18,749 nucleotides of DNA from Bacteroidota bacterium (GTDB lineage Bacteria; Bacteroidota; Bacteroidia; Cytophagales; Cyclobacteriaceae), in NCBI GenBank assembly GCA_003242315.1, contig QGUY01000048.1, positions 1-18,749 of the forward strand. The letters are read 5' to 3'. Every line of letters starts with the position of its first letter. The stretch's first letter is position 1. The position numbers and the translations under genes are program-made. Shown piece by piece: positions 8,321-14,516 of the stretch. Below the pieces are notes generated by a model. That model searched no databases. It saw only the letters and a list, made by a program, of their open reading frames with translations, and had not been told where the DNA came from.

Positions 8321-9001
8321 TCAGACTATTCTCTTCCCAACCGCCGCCGCCACGCACTTATCATGTCCACACTGTCGGCACCGGAATCCCGACGACGGCA
8401 TCAACTCCTCTGTAAAGCCGCAATGAACACAGGAATACGTTCCCTCAATTGTTACGTTGTCACTGCATCTGTCCAGTTCGGCGGGGAGAATGGGAAGTCC
8501 GGGCTGAACCTTCTCGTCAGGACAGAAGAACACGCTTAGATTGCCATCGGCTTCGATGATTACGGTTTCAACCTGTCCGAGATGACTTACCTGGCTTTGT
8601 CTTAGAGTCGCGAAAAATTCATCATGACCCAGGGGTTGATCCTTGAATGTTTCCAGAATGATGCCGTCTTTCAGGATGTAGGCGGGCCTTCCTTCCAGCA
8701 GGGTCTCAATTCGGTCGCTCTTCGTAATGAGAAAGGTCACGAGTCGGTACAATGCGATGACGACAGTGAATACGACGATCGCGGGCAGTATGCCGACATT
8801 CTTGTAAAACATGGGATCACCTGCGGCCGATCCCAAACCGATGATAACCCCAAGTTCAAATACGGAAAGCTGATGGATGCCGCGCTTTCCCAGAAGGCGG
8901 AGACCAATCAGGATCACAATGAACATGATCACTGACCGTACGAAAGCACTCAGGAGAAAACGCCAGTCTTCGTCCCCAAACAGCAGCGACTCCAGGTCCA
9001 T
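8321..9001 (-). CDS. DUF421 (YetF/YcaP-like) membrane protein with C-terminal zinc ribbon
   Basis: The 226-residue product starts at ATG 9001. Three transmembrane helices lie at about 17-37, 45-65 and 68-90, with the family's conserved RLLGKRGIHQLSVFELGVII segment between the first two. A cytosolic alpha/beta domain of the DUF421 type follows (about 95-175: RPAYILKDGII, then DEFFATLRQSQVSHLGQVET). The tail at about 190-216 holds CVHCGFTEE and CRQCGHDKC, two CxxC pairs spaced like a zinc ribbon. DUF421 proteins such as B. subtilis YetF are inner-membrane proteins of unclear function, linked in spore formers to germination or stress. The gene is convergent with the FtsX permease and divergent from the AraC regulator. 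Family assignment is firm; the role is not known. Confidence 0.9.
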   Translation of the reverse strand: MDLESLLFGDEDWRFLLSAFVRSVIMFIVILIGLRLLGKRGIHQLSVFELGVIIGLGSAAGDPMFYKNVGILPAIVVFTVVIALYRLVTFLITKSDRIETLLEGRPAYILKDGIILETFKDQPLGHDEFFATLRQSQVSHLGQVETVIIEADGNLSVFFCPDEKVQPGLPILPAELDRCSDNVTIEGTYSCVHCGFTEELMPSSGFRCRQCGHDKCVAAAVGKRIV

Positions 9002-9046
9002 AGTTCTAATTTACTCACATACCGCTTTATTCCTCATGATTTTCTG

Positions 9047-9054
9047 TACCTTTG
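9047..9054 (+). promoter_or_regulatory. -7 box TACCTTTG before the AraC-type regulator
   Basis: An exact match to the Bacteroidota -7 consensus TAnnTTTG lies only 14 bp upstream of the chosen ATG at 9069. If it is used, the mRNA leader would be under 10 nt. A -33 TTTG at the usual spacing is not seen; the nearest candidate, TTTA at 9026-9029, is too close. Confidence 0.45.
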
Positions 9055-9068
9055 ATTTTCGCAATACC

Positions 9069-10007
9069 ATGGAAACGAGGGCGGTAAAGGATTTCTACAC
9101 CGAGATTTTCGGTACGCTCTGTGCCGAAATCAACCATTTTCTGGAAAACCAGAGCACACAGGATATCGGGCATTTCAACGTTTTCGATACAGCCTCCATA
9201 TACCGGAGTGGAAAAAAGAAGGCCGAGATGCCTTACAACCGCAGGACCTACTACAAGATTAGCCTCATAAAAGGACGTAACCGGGTGGAGTGTGCGGATA
9301 AAGTCGTGAACATCGAAGATTACGCCATCCTCTTTGCTACACCGCGAATACCCTACCGGTATGTGCCTCTCGACCAAAATCAGGCGGGACATTTCTGCGT
9401 CTTTACTGCCGAATTCATGCCGAAATCGAAGACAGGCTTTGAACTGGAAAAGCTTCCGATCTTCTCTCCCCAGAGCGATTTTGTATTTCAATTAACATTG
9501 GATCAGTATAACGATATTGAATTGATTTACAAAAAGATGCATTCAGAAATCGAATCTGATTATGCATATAAATATGACCTATTGCGGACCTATGCTCTGG
9601 AACTTATTCACTACGGACAAAAGCTAAAACCTCTGCAGTCCACCAATGGAAGTACGAACGCTTCTGCGCGCATCCTTAGCCTTTTTATAGAACTTCTGGA
9701 GCGACAATTTCCGATCGAAAGTCCTAACCAAACGATACAACTCAGGACTGCCAGTGACTTTGCCAATACCCTGAAGATTCACGTCAACTACCTCAACAAG
9801 GTGCTCAAGGAAACGACGGGTAAGACCACAACCGAGATCATTGCCAGTCGCATCAACCAGGAGGCCAAGATCCTTTTGAGGCAGACCACCTGGAATATAT
9901 CTGAGATCGCCTACTCGCTTGGATTCGAAGAGGTGGCGCACTTCTCGAACTTCTTCAAGAAGCACTCGAAGGTCTCTCCTGCCGCCTTTCGGGAAGTGGT
10001 TGTTTGA
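9069..10007 (+). CDS. AraC/XylS-family transcriptional regulator
   Basis: The open frame extends upstream to 8877, but the upstream part lies antisense over the YetF gene and is not protein-like, so the ATG at 9069 (METRAVKDFY) is chosen; it yields 312 residues. The N-terminal part (about 1-190) is a cupin-like sensor typical of Bacteroidota AraC proteins, including the RYVPLDQNQAGHFCVF segment. The C-terminal ~110 residues hold the double helix-turn-helix: first motif around ASDFANTLKIHVNYLNKVLK, second around WNISEIAYSLGFEEVAHFSN followed by FFKKHSKVSPAAFRE, the family's usual ending. The effector is unknown. The SDR gene begins 86 bp downstream on the same strand and is the natural candidate target, a common pairing in this phylum, but no binding site is identifiable. 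Confidence 0.92.
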   Translation: METRAVKDFYTEIFGTLCAEINHFLENQSTQDIGHFNVFDTASIYRSGKKKAEMPYNRRTYYKISLIKGRNRVECADKVVNIEDYAILFATPRIPYRYVPLDQNQAGHFCVFTAEFMPKSKTGFELEKLPIFSPQSDFVFQLTLDQYNDIELIYKKMHSEIESDYAYKYDLLRTYALELIHYGQKLKPLQSTNGSTNASARILSLFIELLERQFPIESPNQTIQLRTASDFANTLKIHVNYLNKVLKETTGKTTTEIIASRINQEAKILLRQTTWNISEIAYSLGFEEVAHFSNFFKKHSKVSPAAFREVVV

Positions 10008-10093
10008 ATTTTGCAAACATCGGATTGATTTTTATAACGGGATGGACATCTCGTCATATGACCTTTGTGTCTCACCATTAAACGATATCAGCA

Positions 10094-10861
10094 ATGACAG
10101 GCACAAAGAACAAGATCGCCCTCGTCACCGGGGGCAGCCGGGGCTTGGGTAAGGACATGGCCCTGCGATTAGCGGAAAGAGGTTTCGATGTGATCATCAC
10201 GTATCACAGTCGAAAGGATGACGCCACACGTGTCGTAGAGGAAATTGCATCCCGGGGCAGAAAAGCCCACGCACTTCAACTCGACGTATCAGATTCGTCA
10301 ACGTTCGACTCCTTCGTGAATGAAGTGCGTTCAGTGTTGCATTCGAAGTTCGGAGCGGAAGGAATAGATGCCCTTGTAAACAATGCCGGTGTGGGCGTGC
10401 ATGCGCCGTTTACCGACACGACGCCCGAGCAATTTGACGCTATGGTGAATATCCACGTCAAGGCACCTTACTTCCTCACACAGAAGCTTCTGAGTGTCAT
10501 TAACGACGGAGGCAGCATCGTTAACATTTCGTCGGGTCTCGCGCGTTTCTCGTTCGAAGGTTATTCCGCTTACGCAACGATGAAGGGCGCTGTAGAGACC
10601 CTGACAAAATACCAGGCTCGGGAACTGGGTGAACGGAAGATACGTGTGAACGTTGTCGCCCCCGGCGCGATTGAAACCGACTTTGGTGGCGCTCGCGTAC
10701 GCAACAGCCCTGAACTGAAGAAGACGTTATCATCACTCACGGTCCTTGGCCGTGTCGGAACGCCAGACGACATAGGTGGCGTCGTAGCCTTCCTCTGCAG
10801 CGACGACTCAAAATGGGTAAACGCCCAGCGAATTGAAGTAGCAGGGGGAATATTTGTGTGA
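10094..10861 (+). CDS. Short-chain dehydrogenase/reductase (SDR)
   Basis: This 255-residue classical SDR starts at ATG 10094. It shows the Rossmann nucleotide motif TGGSRGLG (12-19), the acidic LDV at 63-65 contacting adenine, NNAG at 96-99, the catalytic Asn near 119, the catalytic Ser at 146/147 (NISSG), and the Tyr160-Lys164 pair (YATMK), followed by VAPGAIETDFGG. Length and motif spacing are those of active classical SDRs, with a FabG-like C-terminus (a short-form GGIFV end). Arg16 and the basic residues after the second strand (THSRK-like region, 37-41) suggest NADPH. The substrate, a ketone or alcohol, cannot be told. It follows an AraC-type regulator on the same strand, so induction by that protein is plausible. 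Confidence 0.92.
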   Translation: MTGTKNKIALVTGGSRGLGKDMALRLAERGFDVIITYHSRKDDATRVVEEIASRGRKAHALQLDVSDSSTFDSFVNEVRSVLHSKFGAEGIDALVNNAGVGVHAPFTDTTPEQFDAMVNIHVKAPYFLTQKLLSVINDGGSIVNISSGLARFSFEGYSAYATMKGAVETLTKYQARELGERKIRVNVVAPGAIETDFGGARVRNSPELKKTLSSLTVLGRVGTPDDIGGVVAFLCSDDSKWVNAQRIEVAGGIFV

Positions 10862-10864
10862 TTT

Positions 10865-10943
10865 CCTTCGACAAGCTCAGCCCTTCGACAAGCTCAGGGA
10901 CCGCCCTTTGATGATATCAGCGGAGCCTGAGCTTGCCGAAGGC
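10865..10943. repeat. Dispersed repeat CCTTCGACAAGCTCAG, two direct copies and one inverted
   Basis: CCTTCGACAAGCTCAG occurs at 10865-10880 and again at 10882-10897, and its inverted form CCTGAGCTTGCCGAAGG (one mismatch) lies at 10926-10942. The arms can form a hairpin downstream of the SDR stop codon. This word is a well-known dispersed intergenic sequence in many bacterial genomes. Here it probably acts as a transcript-end structure for the SDR gene, which is inference. Confidence 0.7.
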
Positions 10944-10963
10944 GAGCTTCAGGATTGCTGTGT

Positions 10964-11020
10964 GAAACCCACCCCGCGCGCCGGGTGCCTTTAGGGAAGA
11001 AAAGGGCGTACGGTGGGGTC
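10964..11020. repeat. Orphan right arm of the 13.7-15.0 kb repeat family
   Basis: This stretch contains CGCGCGCCGGGTGCCTTTAG, then GGAAGAAAAGGGCGTACGGT, then GGGGTC. It is nearly identical to the right arms of the array units at 13987-14043, 14720-14776 and 14884-14941. There is no left arm or spacer here, so it is a solitary or eroded copy about 2.7 kb from the array. Confidence 0.8.
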
Positions 11021-11022
11021 AA

Positions 11023-11057
11023 AGAACATTACGGTTTTCTTTCACCAGAAATGTTCT
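11023..11057. repeat. Inverted repeat AGAACATT / AATGTTCT
   Basis: A perfect 8-bp inverted pair (11023-11030 and 11050-11057) with a 19-nt loop lies upstream of the DUF6146-like lipoprotein gene. It might be an operator or just chance; no second copy is seen in the window. Confidence 0.3.
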
Positions 11058-11120
11058 GTTAATGAGGATGGCGACCAACATTTAGGGCATTCTTTTTGTT
11101 CTATTTATAGATACTCTGCT

Positions 11121-11127
11121 AAGGAGG
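11121..11127 (+). promoter_or_regulatory. Strong Shine-Dalgarno AAGGAGG before the DUF6146-like gene
   Basis: AAGGAGG lies 6 nt upstream of the ATG at 11134, an ideal ribosome binding site. No comparably strong site was noticed before the other well-supported genes in this window, so it fixes this start and suggests unusually efficient or differently controlled translation. Confidence 0.8.
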
Positions 11128-11133
11128 TGTGCG

Positions 11134-11541
11134 ATGAAACGAACGATGAAATACATAATTCCGCTGTTTGCGGTGGCCCTTTTTGTGTCGGCATGCGGCT
11201 CCGGCAAGAGTGCAGGACCTGTGCACTATGGGCAGAATATGATCCTCGACCGTGGCGACGAAGAAGAGTATGAACTGGTTATTATCGACAATGGCTTCGA
11301 CCGCTGGTTTGCCATGCATCGCAAGCCAGTGAACTTCTACTCGCCACAGTATTACGCGTCGATGAACCGACAGTATGCGGCGGCGTGGAATGAAAAGGTC
11401 GTTACCCAGGGCCATCGACCGAACTCCCCGTTTCAGCAACAAATCAACTATGATCCGGGCATCGACTATGGCCTTGAAGTGAACTACAAACTGTACTACT
11501 ACTTCAAGTACATCGAAGATGTATACGGCCGATTCCTCTAA
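11134..11541 (+). CDS. DUF6146-like small lipoprotein
   Basis: The 135-residue product has a lipoprotein signal (MKRTMKYIIPLFAVALFVSAC, Cys21) and a compact mature domain. The conserved-looking core reads EEYELVIIDNGFDRWF, then FYSPQYYASMNRQYAAAWNE, and ends with QINYDPGIDYGLEVNYKLYY and YFKYIEDVYGRFL. This pattern agrees with my recollection of DUF6146, a family of about 130-150 residue lipoproteins in Bacteroidota with no known function. The start is fixed by the AAGGAGG site 6 nt upstream. A clean intrinsic terminator follows at 11557-11588, so the gene is probably a single transcription unit. The function is unknown; an envelope location is inferred from the signal peptide. Confidence 0.85.
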   Translation: MKRTMKYIIPLFAVALFVSACGSGKSAGPVHYGQNMILDRGDEEEYELVIIDNGFDRWFAMHRKPVNFYSPQYYASMNRQYAAAWNEKVVTQGHRPNSPFQQQINYDPGIDYGLEVNYKLYYYFKYIEDVYGRFL

Positions 11542-11556
11542 GACATCCGTAGCAAC

Positions 11557-11588
11557 AAAAGGGCGACACTAAGTCGCCCTTTTTGTTT
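11557..11588. terminator. Rho-independent terminator (likely bidirectional)
   Basis: A GGGCGAC/GTCGCCC stem with a 5-nt loop is extended by AAAA/TTTT pairs and followed by TTTTTGTTT on the plus strand. It ends the DUF6146-like gene (stop at 11541). On the minus strand the complementary A tract becomes TTTT, so it could also serve the small minus-strand ORF ending at 11607. Confidence 0.88.
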
Positions 11589-11606
11589 CCATCGCCGATT
11601 CCCGTG

Positions 11607-11699
11607 TCACCCCTTTAGCATCATGTAGGTGAAAACAAACAGGGCAAAGAGTATGGCAAACACCAAAAAGAGCATGGAAAAATTGATCTGCTTTTTCAT
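11607..11699 (-). CDS. Small single-helix membrane peptide, 30 residues (hypothetical)
   Basis: An ATG-to-TGA minus-strand ORF encodes a peptide that starts MKKQINFSM, has one strong hydrophobic helix (about residues 8-27), and ends MMLKG. It is flanked by a terminator on its 3' side and by a hairpin at 11737-11759 on its 5' side. A positively charged start plus a single helix is the layout of real membrane microproteins, and the codons look ordinary. There is no clear ribosome binding site, so chance is a real alternative. I do not recognise a family. Confidence 0.4.
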   Translation of the reverse strand: MKKQINFSMLFLVFAILFALFVFTYMMLKG

Positions 11700-11736
11700 C
11701 ACTGATCTTGATTGAAATGAAAGAAATGAGTTAAGC

Positions 11737-11759
11737 ACCGACACAAGGGGCGTGTCGGT
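11737..11759. terminator. Hairpin ACCGACAC / GTGTCGGT
   Basis: A perfect 8-bp stem with a 7-nt loop lies just beyond the 3' end (11785) of the small secreted-protein gene on the minus strand. There is no T tract directly after it, so it is either a weak terminator or an mRNA 3'-end stabiliser. Confidence 0.45.
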
Positions 11760-11784
11760 TCCGTTGGAAAAGAAAGCGTAAAGC

Positions 11785-12114
11785 TTAACCCTTAGGCGGA
11801 GGAGACGGCAATTCGGATGGGACCGACTTGAAAAGACTTGTTGTGTTTGAAAAGTTGTTCTTTACGATGGAATACGGAATGGTGAATTCGATTTCATACA
11901 CAGGTCCCTTGCAAAGATTGTGTTCCAGTCCAAGAAATCTTCCTTCCCAGTCGTCACTATCATGTTCATCGGCAGCTTTAATGATGACTTGTGCTATCCC
12001 GGATTCCTTGAGCACAGGCGGCTGATCCCTGGTGATGACGCTGTCGTGAAGCACCATGGACGAAAGGAGGAACACAACGGCCCTCAGAAAACCCAGAGAT
12101 CTGAAAAAATTCAT
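11785..12114 (-). CDS. Small secreted or membrane-anchored hypothetical protein
   Basis: The longest frame starts at 12168, but the ATG at 12114 (or the adjacent one at 12117) is chosen because it puts a basic start and hydrophobic segment first (MNFFRSLGFLRAVVFLLSSM, residues 1-20), like a signal peptide. The product is 109 residues. The mature part is polar, with a short region EHDSDDWEGRFLGLEHNLCK, an EIEFTIPYSIVKNN beta-like stretch, and a proline-rich end (PSELPSPPPKG). It has one cysteine in the mature part and no lipobox. I recognise no family. A TACCTTTG -7 box lies almost on the start codon. The gene is divergent from the CE15-like esterase gene, with a gap of about 75 bp. Confidence 0.6.
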   Translation of the reverse strand: MNFFRSLGFLRAVVFLLSSMVLHDSVITRDQPPVLKESGIAQVIIKAADEHDSDDWEGRFLGLEHNLCKGPVYEIEFTIPYSIVKNNFSNTTSLFKSVPSELPSPPPKG

Positions 12115-12119
12115 CATTT

Positions 12120-12127
12120 CAAAGGTA
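12120..12127 (-). promoter_or_regulatory. -7 box TACCTTTG at the start of the small secreted-protein gene
   Basis: The minus strand reads TACCTTTG, an exact TAnnTTTG match, ending 2-5 nt before the two candidate ATGs (12117 and 12114). If used, the transcript would start at or just after the ATG, giving a leaderless or nearly leaderless message. No -33 TTTG is seen at the expected spacing. Confidence 0.4.
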
Positions 12128-12188
12128 CGATTAAATTGTCGCATTATTTGGCTAATATTCCGGGTCATACCATCAACAGAACTAAGTC

Positions 12189-13526
12189 ATGGGTAGGTTA
12201 CTTGCGCTGGGCGCGGTGTTGCTGGGGGCGTTGATCGCCGGATATTTTATTAGAAGGGCTATCGTACACGGGCCAAGCATCCGTAAAGCGCGACAGGCCG
12301 CGCGAAATCTTGAGTTAATGCGGGAACGGGTTGGCATCACTGTTCCTGCCCGTCCGGCGCCAGCCCAGCATCCCGATGAGCCCAATGCCGCCAATTTCGA
12401 CGAATCAAAGGTAGGTCCATATGTATTGCCCGACCCTCTCCTGTTGAGCAATGGCGACCGTGTAACCACACCGCAGCAATGGTGGGAACAGCGCAGGCCA
12501 GAAATTGTTGAAGACTTCGAACGCGAGATCTATGGCCGCGTTCCAGAAAGCGTTCCTTCCGTTACCTGGCACGTAGTCTCGGATCAAACGGTCGGGGCGG
12601 GTACGTTTCAGGTGCGTCAAAAGGTTCTTAGAGGTGTGGTTGACAACAGCGCGTATCCTAACGTGACGGTAGAAATACGGGCACTGCTTGAAACACCAAT
12701 AGATGCTGACGGCCCTGTTCCCGTCGTGTTAAAAATCGGTGGCAGGAGACGCCAGATGGATGCCTGGAAAAGTCTTCTCCTATCGAAACGATGGGGCTAT
12801 GCGCTATTGGACCCCTGGTCTGTTCAACCGGATGATGGCAGTCTGGATCAGGGAATCATAGGATTGACCGCGAAGGGTCAGCAGCGCAACCCGGACGATT
12901 GGGGTGTAATACGCGCCTGGGCGTGGGGTGCGAGTCGCGTATTTGATTACCTGGAAACTGATAGCCTTGTCGACGCAAAACGCGTTTGTGTTGAAGGATT
13001 GTCGCGTCTCGGTAAGACTGCCCTGGTAGCGATGGCGATGGATCAGCGTTTTTCGATGGCGCTTGTAGGTTCGTCGGGTGCAGGCGGAGCGAAGATTCTG
13101 CGTCGCAGGTTTGGTGAGCAGATTGAGAATATCGTCGTTCCCAGGAATTTCTCCTGGTTCTGTGGCAACTTCCTGAAGTACGCGTCATCGCACACCCCTG
13201 ACGACCTGCCTGTCGACGCGCACGAGTTGGTTGCCCTGTGCGCTCCGCGGCCTGTTTTCATCAGTGCAGGGTCGTTGGAATCTGAAGACCGCTGGGTCGA
13301 TCCAAAGGGTTCATTCCTGGCCGCGGTTCATGCCGAGCCTGTGTATGCGTTGCTCGGTAAGAAGGGTCTTGGCACGTCAACCTTTCCTCCGGAAGGCACC
13401 TCGTTAATTGATGGAGATCTTGCCTTCCGCCAGCATCACGAAGGCCATACCCTGGCCCCCAACTGGCCCGTGTGGGCCGAGTGGGCAGAGCGCTATTGGA
13501 GCAGGGCCCTCGCGCAGACGGAATGA
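12189..13526 (+). CDS. CE15 glucuronoyl-esterase-like alpha/beta hydrolase, membrane-anchored
   Basis: The 445-residue product begins with an uncleaved-looking anchor helix (about 3-21), followed by basic residues and a linker. From about residue 75 it follows bacterial carbohydrate esterase family 15: LPDPLLLSNGDRV, WWEQRRPEIVEDFEREIYGRVP, DDWGVIRAWAWGASRVFDYL, and the nucleophile elbow EGLSRLGKTAL (Ser272). After that come SSGAGGAKILRRRFGE, NFSWFCGNFLKY, LPVDAHELVALCAPRPVF, and HHEGHT with the probable catalytic His420. The canonical acid position after the elbow (ESGxGG in fungal enzymes) is Ser here, so the acid is probably in GSLESEDRWVDP (Glu366 or Asp367), as in several bacterial members. 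CE15 enzymes cleave the ester between lignin alcohols and the glucuronic acid of xylan. Substrate and activity are inferred from family only. No xylanase gene is nearby. Confidence 0.85.
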   Translation: MGRLLALGAVLLGALIAGYFIRRAIVHGPSIRKARQAARNLELMRERVGITVPARPAPAQHPDEPNAANFDESKVGPYVLPDPLLLSNGDRVTTPQQWWEQRRPEIVEDFEREIYGRVPESVPSVTWHVVSDQTVGAGTFQVRQKVLRGVVDNSAYPNVTVEIRALLETPIDADGPVPVVLKIGGRRRQMDAWKSLLLSKRWGYALLDPWSVQPDDGSLDQGIIGLTAKGQQRNPDDWGVIRAWAWGASRVFDYLETDSLVDAKRVCVEGLSRLGKTALVAMAMDQRFSMALVGSSGAGGAKILRRRFGEQIENIVVPRNFSWFCGNFLKYASSHTPDDLPVDAHELVALCAPRPVFISAGSLESEDRWVDPKGSFLAAVHAEPVYALLGKKGLGTSTFPPEGTSLIDGDLAFRQHHEGHTLAPNWPVWAEWAERYWSRALAQTE

Positions 13527-13720
13527 TGTTTGGGCAGTAAATTTTGGTTCCAAAGAAAATTTGGTCCGGCGAAAGAATATTTTGCGCAATACAATAACCA
13601 ATTTATATTCAGCTATTTAATAACGTACTATTCAATTAAAGAATTGAATGCTTAGGCGCTTCTTTTCGCATAGAGGAGTCTTACAATTTCACGCTGACAT
13701 TTAGCGTATTTCGACGACCT
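13527..13720. other. AT-rich intergenic gap with a small hairpin
   Basis: I see no gene here. ATTCAATT (13630-13637) pairs with AATTGAAT (13642-13649) around a 4-nt AAAG loop. This is a short AT-rich hairpin about 100 bp after the esterase stop and just before the repeat array. No T tract follows, so I do not call it a terminator. Confidence 0.5.
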
Positions 13721-13894
13721 CATCCCTACCCACACCCCTTACCCCTGAAGGGGACCAGCGCACGGATATGTTCCTTGAATTAAAGTCACCGTTTGTATAC
13801 CTACTGAGGTGAAACCCAACCCGCGGCGTGTGGTGGGAGTCGTGAAACGATACTGCGATCGTATTGGATTTGCCAGAAGACGTACCTTGTCACA
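13721..13894. repeat. Array unit 1 (right arm partly deleted)
   Basis: The left arm (13721-13767) reads ATCCCTACCCACACCCCTTA, then CCCCTGAAGGGG and a CGCACGG end. A spacer follows (TATGTTCCTTGAATTAAAGT ... ATACCTACTGAGGTGAAA), then a right arm shortened to CCCAACCCGCGGCGTGTGGT. The right arm lacks the TCCCTTTAGGGA palindrome present in units 2, 4 and 5. The tail GTGAAACGATACTGCGATC matches unit 2. Confidence 0.85.
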
Positions 13895-14092
13895 CATCCC
13901 TACCCACACCCCTTACCCCTAAAGGGGGCCCAACGCGCGGATATGTTCCTTGGATTAAAGTCACCGTTTTTATACCCACTGAGGTGAAACCCAACCCGCG
14001 CGCGGGGTCCCTTTAGGGAAGAAAAGGGCGTGCGGTGGGGATCATGAAACGGTACTGCGATTGGTTTTACCAGATGACGTTACTTTAAGATT
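13895..14092. repeat. Array unit 2 (complete, long tail)
   Basis: The left arm (13895-13942) contains the palindrome CCCCTAAAGGGG. The spacer runs to about 13986. The right arm (13987-14043) contains CCCGCGCGCGGGG and TCCCTTTAGGGA. The right arm is an imperfect inverted copy of the left arm. The tail at 14044-14092 resembles that of unit 1 and is absent from units 4 and 5. Confidence 0.9.
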
Positions 14093-14138
14093 CATCCCAA
14101 CCCACACCCCTAGCCCCTAAAGGGGGCCGACCCGCGGG
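14093..14138. repeat. Array unit 3, left arm only, abutting the DUF559 gene
   Basis: This is a left arm (CCCACACCCCTAGCCCCTAA, then AGGGGGCCGACCCGCGG) with no spacer or right arm. The TAA stop of the nuclease gene begins at 14141 on the minus strand and ends at 14139, one base past the arm, so the gene replaces the rest of the unit. Confidence 0.9.
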
Positions 14139-14516
14139 TTAGCGCTTTGTCACCTCAGGTGCCGGAAGACAATTAATTATGGTTTGAATTACGGATTCGG
14201 TTTCTTCCAACACTTGTTTATCTGTGAATCGGAGAATTATAAGTCCAAACTCTTTGAGAATGTGATCCCTGTTCTCGTCGTATTCCTTCTGCTTCGGATT
14301 TTCATGATAACTCTCGTCGACCTCGACAACTAGTTTGGCCTTATGACAATAGAAGTCCACCACAAACTCGCTGATCGGGTGTTGTGGTCTGAAGCGAAAA
14401 CCATTCAATTGGTTTTTTCGCAATCTCGCCCAAAGGTGTCTTTCGGCCGGCGTCATCGAAAAGCGGAGCATCCGAGCCTTTTTGAACACTGTGGTCGGAG
14501 CTCCGTAGAACATCAT
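14139..14516 (-). CDS. DUF559 endonuclease-like protein embedded in the repeat array
   Basis: The long frame begins at a TTG inside a repeat arm (14636), so an internal ATG is taken: 14516 (MMFYGAPTTVFKKARMLRFS), giving 125 residues. ATG 14528 (MTDRMMFYG) is an alternative. The product matches DUF559 (PF04480) over its full length: the FYGAPTTVFKKARMLR opening, MTPAERHLWARLRKNQLNG, FRFRPQHPISEFVVDFYC, LVVEVDESYHENPKQKEYDE, and FGLIILRFTDKQVLEE. Asp in VVDFY and Glu/Asp in VVEVD are the likely metal ligands of a PD-(D/E)xK-type nuclease fold related to Vsr mismatch endonucleases. Standalone DUF559 proteins of about 120 residues are numerous in some genomes and have no settled function. Repeat arms lie directly at its 3' end and about 115 bp from its 5' end, which suggests it moves with, or acts on, the repeats. 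Confidence 0.88.
   Translation of the reverse strand: MMFYGAPTTVFKKARMLRFSMTPAERHLWARLRKNQLNGFRFRPQHPISEFVVDFYCHKAKLVVEVDESYHENPKQKEYDENRDHILKEFGLIILRFTDKQVLEETESVIQTIINCLPAPEVTKR

Noticed and set aside
8877..9068. N-terminal extension of the AraC regulator
   Set aside because: The extra 64 residues are Arg- and Ser-rich, lie antisense over the YetF gene and include the region of the TACCTTTG promoter box. The ATG at 9069 gives a normal family length.
12115..12168. 18-residue extension of the small secreted protein (start at 12168)
   Set aside because: It would put a polar leader before the signal peptide and place the TACCTTTG box inside the coding region.
14139..14516. Calling the DUF559 gene a true Vsr mismatch-repair endonuclease
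   Set aside because: There is no adjacent DNA methyltransferase, and the sequence follows the short DUF559 pattern. The Vsr relation is only at the fold level.
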